DNA of 64,000 bases, from positions 75,414,667-75,478,666 of the forward strand of contig OZ022509.1 of the NCBI GenBank assembly GCA_963989385.1, in the 5' to 3' direction. Positions 20,316 to 31,857 of the stretch are shown here, piece after piece (positions within the stretch are counted from its first letter, which is position 1; each line of letters starts with the position of its first letter). Made by a program: the position numbers and the translations under genes. Below the pieces are notes generated by a model. That model saw only the letters and a list, made by a program, of their open reading frames with translations. It made no database searches and had not been told where the DNA came from. Source of the stretch: Ctena decussata. Taxonomy: Eukaryota; Mollusca; Bivalvia; Lucinida; Lucinidae.

Positions 20316-22068
20316 TACCCATTCCGGTAGTAGAAGAAAATAAATTTCTAGGCGTTGTATTTGATAAAAAGCTTTCCTTTATTCCACACATTAAACAGCT
20401 TAAAGCAAAATGTCAAAAAGCGTTGAAACTACTACGAGTTGTTGCCCATACTGACTGGGGAGCAGATCGTAAAGTTTTACTTAATCTGTATAGAACTATT
20501 ATACGGTCCAAACTAGACTATGGCTCAATAATATATGGATCCGCTAGAAAATCTTACCTGGAAATGCTTGATCCCATTCATCATCTGGGACTCCGGCTGG
20601 CCTTGGGAGCTTTCAGAACGTCTCCCTCGGAGAGTCTTTTAGCAGAGGCAAATGAACCATCACTTTATAATAGACGTCAAAAACTCTCCCTGCAGTATGC
20701 CCTTAAACTAAAGTCAAATCCATCAAATCCAACGTATGAAACTGTTTTTCGGCCACAATATAAAACATTATTTGAGAATAAACCAAATATGATTCCTTCA
20801 TTTGGCATTAGAATCTCTTCAGAATTTGAACATATGAATGTAGATTTAGACCCAATTGAACAGTTTAGGGTTCCGGATGTGCCACCATGGACCTTTACTC
20901 AGCCACGTGTTTTATTTTCTTTGCATACTGATAAAAAAATCTCAAACTGATCCTCTTGTATTTCGAGCTAAATTTAATGAACTGCTGTCTGACTTTCCTA
21001 ACTATGAGACTTTATATACTGATGGTTCAAAGGATGGAGACAAAGCTGGCTCTGCTTGTGTTGCTCCATCCGAAACATACAAATGTAGATTACCTGCTAA
21101 TGCCTCTATCTTTTCAGCGGAGATCAAAGCTATTGATTTAGCCTTGGATCATATTGAACAGTCTAGGAATAGAGATTTTATCATCTTTTCTGATTCCCTC
21201 TCTGTTCTGCAATCCCTAAATAATCGCCATATTGAAAATCCTCTTCTTTTAGATATCCTCTTGAAACATAATGACTTAGCTGAGCTAAACAATATTGTAT
21301 TTTGTTGGCTTCCCAGTCACGTTGGAATTAAAGGCAACGGAAAGACCGATATTGCTGCGAAATCGGCATTAGCTCTTCATATTTCTGATCTTAAAATTCC
21401 TTACACTGATATCAAACCTTGCATAAATACATATCTTCATGATAAGTGGCAGGTATCATGGAATGCTGCTGTCTTTAACAAACTACATTCTATCAAGCCT
21501 TCACTTGGTGAATGGCAACCTTGTAATGGAATTGATCGTAAGGAAGAAGTAACTTTGGCTCGACTCAGAATCGGCCATACTTTTATTACTCATTCGTTTC
21601 TGTTGAAAGGTGAGGATCCGCCTTTGTGCATTCCTTGCCAGGAACCTTTTAGTGTTAAACATTTCCTTTTAGATTGCATGGATTTTCGTATTACGCGTGC
21701 TAGGTTCTTCCGTGTCAACAGTATGAAACAACTGTTTGACACGGTTGAACCAGCGAAAATCTTTTCATTTTTGAAAGAGATTGGCATATATAGTAAAATA
21801 TAGTTTAGTTCAGTCGAGGTATTTTTACAACAGTAGATTTAAATTTGTGTTTACTCATCTCGCTGGCCGAGAGTTCGTTTTATGTTATCAGTCTTAAGCT
21901 TGCCGTTGATCGGCGTGTTTTACCACATACCCGACTTAATTCATTTTTATACTGTGCATTCATTTCTGACCTTATGCATGTAACACGTTTTCGTTTATAG
22001 CGTTTTCGGCGCGAAATAGCCGTTTTGGTGCTGATGTGCCGTAAAATCCATATCACTCACTCACTCAC
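20316..22068 (+). mobile_element. 5'-truncated LINE C/D-type copy inside the LTR element
   Basis: The sequence starts in the middle of ORF2 (just after the RT catalytic region, 'VVEENKFLGV'-like) and runs through RNase H ('YTDGSKDGDKAGSA', 'WLPSHVGIKGN') to the (TCAC)n tail. It matches LINE C and D closely. One frameshift at an A-run near 20933-20940 splits the remaining ORF2 into frames ending at 20950 and 21803. I could not define a clean target duplication. Confidence 0.88.
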
Positions 22069-22422
22069 ACTATTATTGTCTTGCCATGAACATAGTTATA
22101 CAACGTGGTTGCATTGAGTTTGTGGAACGCTTCAAATGGGCTTATTGTATTTCGCTTAAGATGCATTGCAGAACTTATTTGACAGCGTTCCATTATTGTA
22201 ACGTTTTATGACTGTCATGGAATTATGTATATATTTGTAAATAATACTTTATTCAATTTATGGTAAAGAGTTAAGGTCTGCTCATATCTTGAAGTTTAAA
22301 TAAATGTGAGTTGGAAACTTTATTAGCAGGTAGATGAATAATTAGAAATACTGGCTTCACTTTGTATGGTTTATTCAAAGATTTTCTCTGAAGAAAGAAA
22401 AAATCTTGGGTTGGATAAGCTG
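22069..22422. other. 3' end of the LTR element before the 3' LTR
   Basis: Noncoding sequence continuing the element after the LINE insertion. The purine-rich stretch gaagaaagaaaaaatcttgg (22390-22409) lies close to the LTR start and may be the polypurine tract, though it ends about 14 bp before the LTR. Confidence 0.45.
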
Positions 22423-23041
22423 TGTAACAAAGTGAAGGCAAAAGTCATTTATTTTCATATTGTTACCAGGACAACCGAATCTATATGTTTAAGGTTTACA
22501 TTATGATTAGATGGGTTGATTATGTTTATTTGTAAGTAACACCTGTAAGATACGCTTAGTTAAGCTTAAATCAAGTGTTTCAACTTAAGGCACGTTTCTG
22601 AATACATAATGAGCTTATGTTTCAACTTAAGGCACGTTTCTGAATATTTAATGAGTTTATCTTATCATTATTCATTAAGTTCATGTAAACTTCAAAGGGT
22701 TTATGTCTAAGTAATTTAATTTCCCATTAGTTTTTCTCTAATTTAGTTAATTTCTTATCTTAATTTATGCAAAAGCATGCTTTAGAAAGTTCTAGAACAT
22801 AATTTGCATAGTAGGTTATTTGGTTATTGTAAAACGCGATTGGGTTTATCTAGGGGATTTTCAATGACTAATGTTAAACTATATAAGTGGCGGTTGTCCT
22901 GGCTCAGAGTCTTTCGTTTTTGGTCATCTTTGGGAACATGTTAAAATCTGAAAACTTGAAATAAAACTATTCGATCACATTTGAAAAATAAATAGTTAAA
23001 AACTTATAAAGACTTGAGTGCTTTCCTTTGACTATGCCACA
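22423..23041 (+). repeat. 3' LTR
   Basis: It matches the 5' LTR across 619 bp with about five substitutions by eye, and is followed directly by the gaac duplication and LINE B ORF1. The frame at 23018-23041 fuses a few LTR codons to the resumed ORF1. Confidence 0.95.
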
Positions 23042-24226
23042 GAACCAAAAAGTATAAAAAAGTTATCTAGATCCAATCAATTATTAATTGAAGTAACAAA
23101 AAAATCACACGCAGAAAACCTCCTTAGAACACAAAACTTTCACACCCTAAAAGTTCGAGTCTATCCCCATAGCTCACTGAATTCCTCAAGAGGTGTAATC
23201 CGTTGCCCCGACTTGAGGGGTTGCAGTGAGCAAGAAATCTTGGATGAGATGAAAACTCAAGGAGTAACTGCTGTGAAACGTTTTCGAGTGAAAAGAGATG
23301 GTCAACTGAAAGAGACAAACACATTCGTCTTTACATTTAACACACCAACTTTGCCATCTACCATCAAAATTGCATTCCTTCGTGTTAACGTTGAGGTGTA
23401 CATACCAAATCCGCTTCGTTGCTTCAACTGCCAACAGTACGGTCATCATGAAGATAGGTGCAAGAGCCATCCCGTCTGTTCAAATTGTGGCGAACCAGCA
23501 ATTCATCACGAAACGTTGTGTAAAAGCCCAACCAAATGTGTCAACTGTGGGGAAAGCCACAACGCTAACTCTAAGGAATGTAAAATCTGGCATAAAGAAA
23601 AAGAAATACTCAGAGTAAAATTTACACGAAACGTCTCTTTTCCTGAAGCGCGGAAAATCGTTAAGTCACCAGCTCCTGTCCCAGGTTCAAGCTATGCTAG
23701 TGTAATCAAACCCAGCGTGAAACAAGTATCTTTTACTGACGCCTCTACTCAAACGAATCCTGTCACTATCATAGATTCAGAAGAAAGTAATGAAAAACAA
23801 GTATCTGAAACAAACAATACTACGAAAACGACAACAGCACAAACAAAAACATCAACAGCGACCGAAAAAGCGAAACCATCATCCTCTCCAAATCAGGGTA
23901 ACCAGGCATCGAAAGAAGAGCCAGTCCTCAAGAAAGCTACCCTAGAGATGATGCAAAAGGACTGGCAGAAACAGCAAAGGAGAGAACGACAACTAAATAA
24001 TAAACCATCCTCTCCAAAACATAATTCGTCAAATGGAAAAGATAAGACTCAAAAGAAACCAGTTATTTCAGACAGACAACCTAAAGGTTCAAAAGATGAG
24101 CTTCAGCTTCAAAATAAATTTGAAACATTGAGTGACGAGAGTGAAATGGAGTATGTTGATACTCTTGATCACTCTCATACTAGTGATACAGCTTCTTGGT
24201 CACCAATCCTCCCTCCATCTCCATAG
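23042..24226 (+). pseudogene. LINE B ORF1, remainder after the LTR element
   Basis: Resumes after the duplicated gaac with 'EPKSIKKLSRSNQLLIEVTK' and contains three zinc knuckles ('CFNCQQYGHHEDRC', 'CSNCGEPAIHHETLC', 'CVNCGESHNANSKEC'), the 'NVSFPEARK' segment and the Lys/Gln-rich tail. No further break is seen, so the only damage is the LTR insertion. Confidence 0.92.
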
Positions 24227-24276
24227 TTTCCAGTCTTACATATATATATATTTATCTCTCCAATCTATAATTAAAC

Positions 24277-25108
24277 ATGGAATTTAAAAATAAGATAATA
24301 CAATGGAATTGTCGAGGCCTTAAACCAAATTTCAATGAAATTTTATTACTTTTAACCCTAGTAAGACCATCAGTTTTTTGTCTTCAAGAAACTTTCTTAA
24401 AACCTGATGATAATATAACTTTTAAAGGTTACAACCTGTATAATTATTTTTATACAGATGGTCAGAAACCTTCCGGTGGCAGTTCTATTTTGATTCATTC
24501 CTCTTGTCCGCAACGAGAAATAAAACTAACAACAGCTCTGCAAGCTGTAGCTGTTTCAGTTTCTTTAGAAAAAGAAATAACTATTTGTTCCCTCTATATA
24601 CCTCCTCACTTCAAGTTACAATCTCAGCATCTAGATTCTTTACTGCAACAACTTCCTTCGCCATATTTATTATTAGGTGACTTTAATGGCCACAATATGC
24701 TTTGGGGTTGTAACAAAAATAATACTAGAGGCGAAATCATTGAGAATTTCTATACAAATAATGATCTTTGTCTGATGAATGATAAGTCCCATACTTACCT
24801 TCATCCTGCAACTGGTACTTTCTCTTCTTTGGATCTTTCTTTTTGCCATCCATCTCTTTTACTCGACTTCGACTGGTCTGTATGTGATGACCAGCATGGA
24901 AGTGATCATTTTCCTATCGTGATTGAAAGTATAAATTCTTCAGTTGAAGATCATAATCCCAAATGGAAACTAAACAAAGCTAACTGGGAACAGTTTAATT
25001 CTTTGTGTAATCAGTTTTTAAACATTGTAAAGTTTGATAATTCCACTGATCTTGTTGCTGATTTTACTTCTTCTATCACAGAAATCTCTAATACATGTAT
25101 TCCAAAGA
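24277..25108 (+). pseudogene. LINE B ORF2, endonuclease part (cut by LINE C)
   Basis: ATG at 24277. It encodes the whole APE-type endonuclease ('IIQWNCRGLK', 'CLQET', 'LLGDFNGHN', 'GSDHFPI') and stops being ORF2 at 25108, where LINE C begins. The 10-bp duplication attccaaaga is at 25099-25108 and 31848-31857. The frame then reads a few codons into the LINE C 5' UTR. Confidence 0.93.
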
Positions 25109-25555
25109 GCCCCGTGCTGGTCCCGGGATAGAATAGGCCAGACGTATCCCTCTGCGTGACGTAAAAGGCAGTCTAAAAGGGGGCGGCTCGTTTGCCGTGA
25201 GCTGCGACCCGTGTCGTTGGAAGAAGGGATCCTGGTGATTGAGTAGACTGCCTACGACGTATCCAGTCTGCAACACATCACTTTGGCCCTGATTTCAACT
25301 AGACGGGAGGTCATATGGGCCCGAATATGATCAATCGGCTTTGTCGTGCCATGCCCTGGGAACCAACTTTACCTTTCTCTTCCAATCTTTGTATCATTCT
25401 GATACTGACCATGTGCCCATGAATCCTTTTTCTCATCTTTTTCCATTCCTAGAAGGCGGCGGCTGATGGGTCAATCGTGTAGGCATTCTGTCCTATCCGA
25501 GTATATCTTCAGTGTATCTCTAGCACTTGGAGTTTAGGATATCCACTCTATATAA

Positions 25556-26923
25556 GTGCCCCCTTGTTGGGCTCCACGGCGGGTGGAGAGCACCGGAGAT
25601 GAATCATTTTCTTTATCTTCTCATGGCCCCCCAACTTCAAACCCCAAAGCTTCTCAACATAATTCGAAACGGCCACGTGACACCGACTCTGATGACCCAT
25701 CAGAGAATGAACTTAGTCAATCCGCTACGTTTGTACCAACTCCGCGCTTCTTAGTTATCTCATCGAAAGAAGAAAGACAAATGTCGAGCTTGTCTCCATT
25801 TGTCATCGAAAAAGCGCTTCATGGCATCGCTGGTGTGCCAAAGAGCATAAAGAAATTGCGCTCAGGTGACCCTCTGGTCGAATACGTTAACAAGAAATCA
25901 ATAGAAAATCTGTTACGTATCAACAAATTTTTCGACCTAGAAGTGAAAGTCGCACTGCACAGCTCCCTCAATACTTCCAAGGGCGTTGTTCGCTGCCCCG
26001 ATTTAAAAGGGGTCAGCGATCAAGAGATCCTTGAAAATATGAGGGAGCAAGGTGTAGTTGCAGTCCGTCGTATTAAAGTTCGTCGAGACGAGACGCTTAA
26101 AGACACCAACACTTTCGTATTCACCTTTAACACATCAGTTTTGCCCAAACAATTAAAAGTCGCATTTCTTCGTGTCTCCGTTGATCCCTACATTCCAAAT
26201 CCACTGCGATGTTATCGGTGCCAAGTATTTGGGCATCACGAAGACAGATGCAGAAAAGAAACGATATGTGCTAACTGTGGTCAGCGGCAGCATTGTGCGG
26301 ATGAAACAGATTGTAAACGTCAAGCGAAATGTTTCAACTGTAAGGAAGACCACCCCGCCAATTCGCGGAAATGCCAGGCCTGGCACACTGAGAAAGAAAT
26401 TCTCAAAGTCAAGTACACCAGGAATATATCGTTTCCAGAAGCGCGGAAAATCGTTGACAGCTACACGGCAGCACCAGGTAAAAGTTATGCTAGCATTACG
26501 AAGACTGCTGGTGTCACGGTATCATTAGTCGATGCTACGACACAAACAGACCCTGTACTTATCACAGGAGCCCCCCAGTCTTCGTCTTACAATGTTACAG
26601 CAACTGAAGCATCTGCCGAAGCAACACGAGACTCGTCGGAAAGATTAAGTCAGAAAGAAAAAGAAAAACAACAAAAAGCAGACAAGAAATTACAAAAGAT
26701 TGTTCACGACACGTTAAGAACAAACAAGAACTCTTCAGACAGGACTCCTGACCCTAAACCAAAGGTAAAGGAGAAACCTGTACCTGAATCAGATAGACAG
26801 CCGAAAGGATCTAATGATCCGATTAGGCAGCATAATAGGTGGGCCGCCTTGGATGACATGGATGCGGAGGAATCCCCATCCTGTCTCCCAAGGGGGACAC
26901 TTAACAGAATACCTACTTCCTAA
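25556..26923 (+). CDS. LINE C ORF1 (zinc-knuckle protein)
   Basis: Open frame of about 455 codons. The first in-frame codon used here is GTG at 25556, and the first in-frame ATG is 25781, so the start is unclear. An upstream ATG near 25600 is in another frame, so a small 5' indel is possible. The protein holds 'SLSPFVIEKALHGIAGVPKS', zinc knuckles ('CYRCQVFGHHEDRC', 'CANCGQRQHCADETDC', 'CFNCKEDHPANSRKC'), 'NISFPEARK' and a Lys-rich tail. About 97% or more identical to LINE D ORF1 by eye. Confidence 0.85.
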   Translation: MPPCWAPRRVESTGDESFSLSSHGPPTSNPKASQHNSKRPRDTDSDDPSENELSQSATFVPTPRFLVISSKEERQMSSLSPFVIEKALHGIAGVPKSIKKLRSGDPLVEYVNKKSIENLLRINKFFDLEVKVALHSSLNTSKGVVRCPDLKGVSDQEILENMREQGVVAVRRIKVRRDETLKDTNTFVFTFNTSVLPKQLKVAFLRVSVDPYIPNPLRCYRCQVFGHHEDRCRKETICANCGQRQHCADETDCKRQAKCFNCKEDHPANSRKCQAWHTEKEILKVKYTRNISFPEARKIVDSYTAAPGKSYASITKTAGVTVSLVDATTQTDPVLITGAPQSSSYNVTATEASAEATRDSSERLSQKEKEKQQKADKKLQKIVHDTLRTNKNSSDRTPDPKPKVKEKPVPESDRQPKGSNDPIRQHNRWAALDDMDAEESPSCLPRGTLNRIPTS

Positions 26924-26971
26924 GAATAGATCTAACCATTTTGCTCCAATATATATTCATAATGAATAATA

Positions 26972-29900
26972 ATGAAAAATAGAATTATACAATGGAATTG
27001 TCGAGGCTTAAAAGCCAACTATGAAGAAACATTGCTCCTTCTGAAGGATTATGAGCCTGCTGCTCTGTGTCTTCAAGAAACACATCTAAAAGACACCGAT
27101 AACATTTCCATCAGAAACTATAGTTCTTTTCATACTTTTAGTACAAATAATGAGAGAGCCGCTGGCGGTGTCTCTATAATTGTCAATAATAACACTCCTC
27201 ATAGTCAGATGCAATTACATACGAATTTACAAGCAGTTGCAGTTAGTATAACTCTCCATCGCGTAGTAACTATTTGTTCTATATATACTTAGCAAAAATA
27301 AAAACTTGACAGTCGCTATTTTTCATCCTACGGTAGTCGGGAAATAGTGAGCCCTAAAAATTCTTGTAGTTTAAGAAAATTTAATTATTCTGTCATATCA
27401 TAATCACACAAATTTCAAGATTGCATAGATACAGCAAAATTGAGGCTATTGTAAACGTCACAAGGGTACTTTTCTGTTTTCTATGCTCAAAACCAAAAAA
27501 ATACCAAATTTAAAATCGTTGAAGTCTACTTAATTGAAAAAACTCTGTTGGCAACGCTTTGCCATTATTAAATCCAATCTGTATGGACTCATAAGCTAAA
27601 ATTATGCCGATGCACGGTCGACTAGGAGGCCGTAAGGACCAGACGAAAAACCTCAGTCCACGACATTATGAAGTCAGAAATTCAGTTTCAATGGAATTCC
27701 CATTACACATTTGAGTCTTTATGGCAGTTTTAGAAATGGCTTTCAAATAAATTTAGTAATAAACATATTGAGTTTGCAAGACAAGCAAACTAATCACGAA
27801 GAAAATAACGAAAAAGACGCATTGGTATAGAAGATACGGCATTTCATAAATCTCTATATGTTTAATTCAAAGGGAGGTAATCTGAAAGTTTTGAAACTTT
27901 AAACGTTATTTTCAGGTTGTGGTTACAATTACCATAAGCGTTTAAAGTGTTTTCTATGCATACTGGAACTACTGTTTATTGCGTACAAAAGAACTTTCTT
28001 CTGCGCATGCGCAAATTAAAGTTATTTTCTGAATTAATAGAATAGGAATAAGTTAGATAACTCCGGACAGGACAAACATTTACCAATAATTTTTCATGAT
28101 TTAAGCAATCAGATGTCTGTCCAATTCGAAAACATCCATATATACATTACAAATTTGCTAGGTTGGCCGGAATTGAGAAATAAAAACCGTCAAGTTTTTA
28201 TTTTTGTTCAGTATATATTCCTCCCAATTCGAGATTGTCTTTAAAAGAGCTTGATGATCTTGTTCCGCAACTCCCTTCTCCCTTCATATTGTTGGGAGAT
28301 TTTAATGGTCATAATATTCTTTGGGGTTCCAAAGATATTAATGACAAAGGCAGAGTAATTGAAAATTTTATCGACAACAATGGACTTTGTCTGTATAACA
28401 CTAAAACTCCTACGTATCTCCATCCAGCAACTGGTACATACACTTCTTTAGACCTCTCTATTTGCACTCCCACCCTTCTTTTGGACTATGACTGGAAAGT
28501 TCATGATGATCTCTGCGGTAGTGACCACTTTCCTGTTTTTCTAAATAACATTGGTCCAGATATTGATGAGCCGGTTTCAAGGTGGAAACTAAATAAAGCT
28601 AACTGGGCCCAGTTTCACACTCTTTGTGAAACTCGACTTCTTGAAGACACAGTCCAGGAGGCTGATGATCCGATTGAGTCATTTGCATCTATTCTTATTA
28701 ATATAGCAGAAGAAACAGTTCCAAAAACATCAACGAAATCAAAAAAGATTAAAAAGCCTTGGTTTACAGATGACTGTAAAACTGCTATAAAACAACGTAA
28801 AGGAGCACTGCGACAATTCAATAATCGCCCAACACATGATAATTTAAATAATTATCGTGTTTTCCGTGCAAAAGCTCGTCGAACAATTAAAGAATCAAAG
28901 AAAAAATCTTGGAAACAGTATGTTTCCAAATTAAATTCTCGAACTTCAATAAAGAAAGTATGGGACATGGTTCGTAAAATTCAGGGAAAAGGAAAATCTA
29001 GCTCACTGGGACACTTAAATATAAATAATTCTAAAGTTACTTCCAAAAAAGATATTTCTAATACTCTCGCTGACGCTTTCTCGAAAAATTCTTCTTCTGA
29101 AAATTATAGTCCAAAATTCAAGAATATTAAAAAGCAGAAGGAAAAACAGAATCTAAAATTTTCATCCAACAACACAGAAACTTATAATCAATCTTTTTCT
29201 CTTTCGGAACTTAAAAATACTCTTTCAAAGGCTCATGATTCATCTCCGGGGCCTGATGATATCCATTACCAGTTTTTGAAACATCTTCCAGACTCTTCTC
29301 TTTCGGTTCTTTTGAAAACATTTAATGACATTTGGGAAACTGGTAATGTGCCAAAGTCTTGGAAAGAAGCTACGATAATCCCCATACCAAAACCTGGAAA
29401 AGATAGTACGAACCCAAACAACTACCGTCCTATTGCTTTAACGAGCTGCATATGTAAAACATTGGAGCGAATGATCAATGAAAGACTCGTTTGGTACCTT
29501 GAAACAAATAATATTATTACAGAATTTCAGAGTGGTTTCAGGCACCAACGCAGTACTAATGATCACTTGGTTAGATTAGAAACCTTTATACGTGAAGCTT
29601 TCATCAAGAAGGAGCACTTAGTTGCTGTCTTCTTTGATTTAGAGAAGGCTTACGATACAACTTGGAAGTATGGTATAATGAATGATTTACATGAAATAGG
29701 TCTTAAAGGCCGATTGCCACTATTCGTTCAAAACTTCTTATCCAATAGAGAATTCAAAGTACGTGTAGGTTCAACTTTGTCTGAGGCACATGATCAAGAA
29801 CAAGGTGTGCCTCAAGGTAGTAGTTTGTCTGTTACTGTTTTCAGTCTAAAAATAAACAATATTGTTAAATGTCTTAATCCTGGTGTTGACTGTTCCTTAT

Positions 29901-31582
29901 ATGTAGATGACTTTTTGATTTGTTATCGGTCAAAAAATATGCATACTATTGAACGTCAGCTTCAACAAAATCTAAATAAAATTCAAACGTGGGCAACTGA
30001 AAATGGATTCAAATTTTCGAAATCTAAGACAGTTTGCATGCATTTCTGTCACCTTCGAAAAGCGCATGATGATCCAGTGCTCACCTTGGACGGGACACCC
30101 ATTCCTGTAGTGGAAGAAAATAAATTTCTAGGGGTTATCTTTGATAAAAAGCTTTCCTTTATTCCACACATTAAACAGCTTAAAGCAAAATGTCAAAAAG
30201 CGTTGAACCTACTACGAGTTGTTGCCCATACTGACTGGGGAGCAGATCGTAAAGTTTTACTTAATCTGTATAGAACTATTATACGGTCCAAACTAGACTA
30301 TGGCTCAATAATATATGGATCCGCTAGAAAATCTTATTTGGAAATGCTTGATCCCATTCATCATCAGGGACTCCGGCTCGCCTTGGGAGCTTTCAGAACT
30401 TCTCCCTCGGAGAGTCTTTTAGCAGAGGCAAATGAACCATCACTTTATAATAGACGTCTTAAACTCTCCCTGCAGTATGCCCTTAAACTAAAATCAAATC
30501 CATCAAATCCAACGTATGAAACTGTTTTTCGGCCACAATATAAAACATTATTTGAGAATAAACCAAATATGATTCCTTCCTTTGGCATTAGAATCTCTTC
30601 AGAATTTGAAAATATGAATGTAGATTTAGACACAATTGAACAGTTTAAGGTTCCAGATACGCCACCATGGACATTTACTCAGCCATGTGTTTTATTTTCT
30701 TTGCATACTGATAAAAAATCTCAAACTGACCCTCTTGTATTTCGAACTAAATTTAATGAACTGCTGTCTGACTTTTCTAACTATGAGACTTTATATACTG
30801 ATGGTTCAAAGGATGGAGACACTGCTGGCTCTGCTTGTGTTGCTCCATCCGAAACATACAAACGTAGATTACCTGCTAATGCCTCATTTTTTTCAGCGGA
30901 GATCAAAGCTATTGATTTAGCCTTGGATCATATTGAACAGTCTAGGAATACAGATTTTATCATCTTTTCTGATTCCCTTTCTGTTCTGCAATCCCTAAAT
31001 AATCGCCATATTGAGAATCCTCTTCTTTTAGATATCCTCTTGAAACATAATGACTTAGCTGAGCTAAACAACATTGTATTTTGTTGGCTTCCCAGTCACG
31101 TTGGGATTAAAGGCAACGAAAAGGCCGACATGGCCGCAAAATCGGCTTTAACTGTTCATATTTCTGATCTTAAAATTCCTTACACTGATATCAAACCTTG
31201 CATAAATACATATCTTCATGATAAGTGGCAGATATCATGGAATGCTGCTGTCTTTAACAAACTTCACTCTATCAAGCCTTCACTTGGTGAATGGCAACCA
31301 TCGTATAGAATTGATCGTAAGGAAGAAGTAACATTGGCTCGAATCAGAATCGGCCATACTTTTATTACTCATTCGTTTCTGTTGAAAGGTGAGGATCCGC
31401 CTTTGTGCATTCCTTGCCAGGAACCTTTTAGTGTTAAACATTTCCTTTTAGATTGCATGGATTTTCGTATTACGCGTGCTAGGTTTTTCCGTGTCAACAG
31501 TATGAAACAACTGTTTGACACGGTTGAACCAGCGAAAATCTTTTCATTTTTGAAAGAGATTGGCATATATAGTAAAATATAG
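26972..31582 (+). pseudogene. LINE C ORF2, split by MITE copy 2
   Basis: ATG at 26972. The endonuclease begins normally ('IIQWNCRGLKANYEET', 'CLQET') and is cut at a TA-rich site (27280-27287) by the MITE, then resumes at 28212 and runs intact through RT ('FFDLEKAYDTTW', 'YVDDFLI') and RNase H ('YTDGSKDGDTAGSA', 'WLPSHVGIKGNEKAD') to 31582. LINE D gives the uninterrupted sequence, which shows the break clearly. In this copy 'GVPQGSSLS' replaces the usual 'GVPQGSILS'. Confidence 0.93.
27288..28211 (+). mobile_element. MITE copy 2 (inside LINE C)
   Basis: 924 bp, same family as 559-1484 in reverse orientation, with the same ~24-bp terminal inverted repeats. It sits in a (TA)n stretch where LINE D reads tctatatatattcc. 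The flanks carry more TA units than the LINE D target, so either the target had more units or slippage occurred. Confidence 0.88.
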
Positions 31583-31857
31583 TTTAGTTAAGTCGCGGTA
31601 TTTTTACAACAGTAGATTTAAATTTGTGTTTACTCATCTCGCTGGCCGAGAGTTCGTTTTATGTTATTAGTCTTAAGCTAGCCGTTGATCGGCGTGTTTT
31701 ACGACATACCCGACTTGATTCATTTTATACTGTGCATTCATTTCTGACCTTATGCGTATAACGCGTTTTCGTTTATAGCGTTTTCGGCGCGAAATAGCCC
31801 TTTTGGTGCTGATGTGCCGTAAAATCCATATCACTCACTCACTCACTATTCCAAAGA

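Larger units (their letters stand above)
11001..23041 (+). mobile_element. Env-bearing Ty3/gypsy (errantivirus-like) LTR retroelement
   Basis: A 12-kb element bounded by two 619-bp LTRs beginning TGTAAC and ending CCACA. It is flanked by the 4-bp duplication gaac (10997-11000 and 23042-23045) within LINE B ORF1. The order is LTR, primer site, gag, protease-RT-RNase H-integrase, env-like gene, an extra ORF, an inserted LINE fragment (about 20316-22068), 3' LTR. The LTRs differ at about five positions by eye, so the insertion is fairly recent. Pol and env carry stop codons or frameshifts, so this copy is defective. Confidence 0.95.
25109..31847 (+). mobile_element. LINE C, I-superfamily LINE inserted into LINE B
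   Basis: 5' end gccccgtgctggtcccggg, 3' end ccatatcactcactcactcac. Flanked by the 10-bp duplication attccaaaga. Without its MITE (27288-28211) it is about 5.8 kb. Its 5' UTR (25109-25555) is related to that of LINE A in the downstream part (ctaaaaggggg and gaagggatcctgg segments), but I could not fold its first bases as convincingly as in A. Confidence 0.93.

Noticed and set aside
23018..23041. ORF start at 23018
   Set aside because: These codons lie in the 3' LTR and are fused by chance to LINE B ORF1.
25109..25220. HDV-like ribozyme at the LINE C 5' end
   Set aside because: A ctaaaa strand and a g-rich segment resemble the 3' half of the LINE A fold, but I could not find a 7-bp P1 starting at the first base.
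31803..31857. Start of a 970-aa ORF at 31803
   Set aside because: The first codons come from the LINE C tail. The real gene is LINE B ORF2 resuming after the target duplication.
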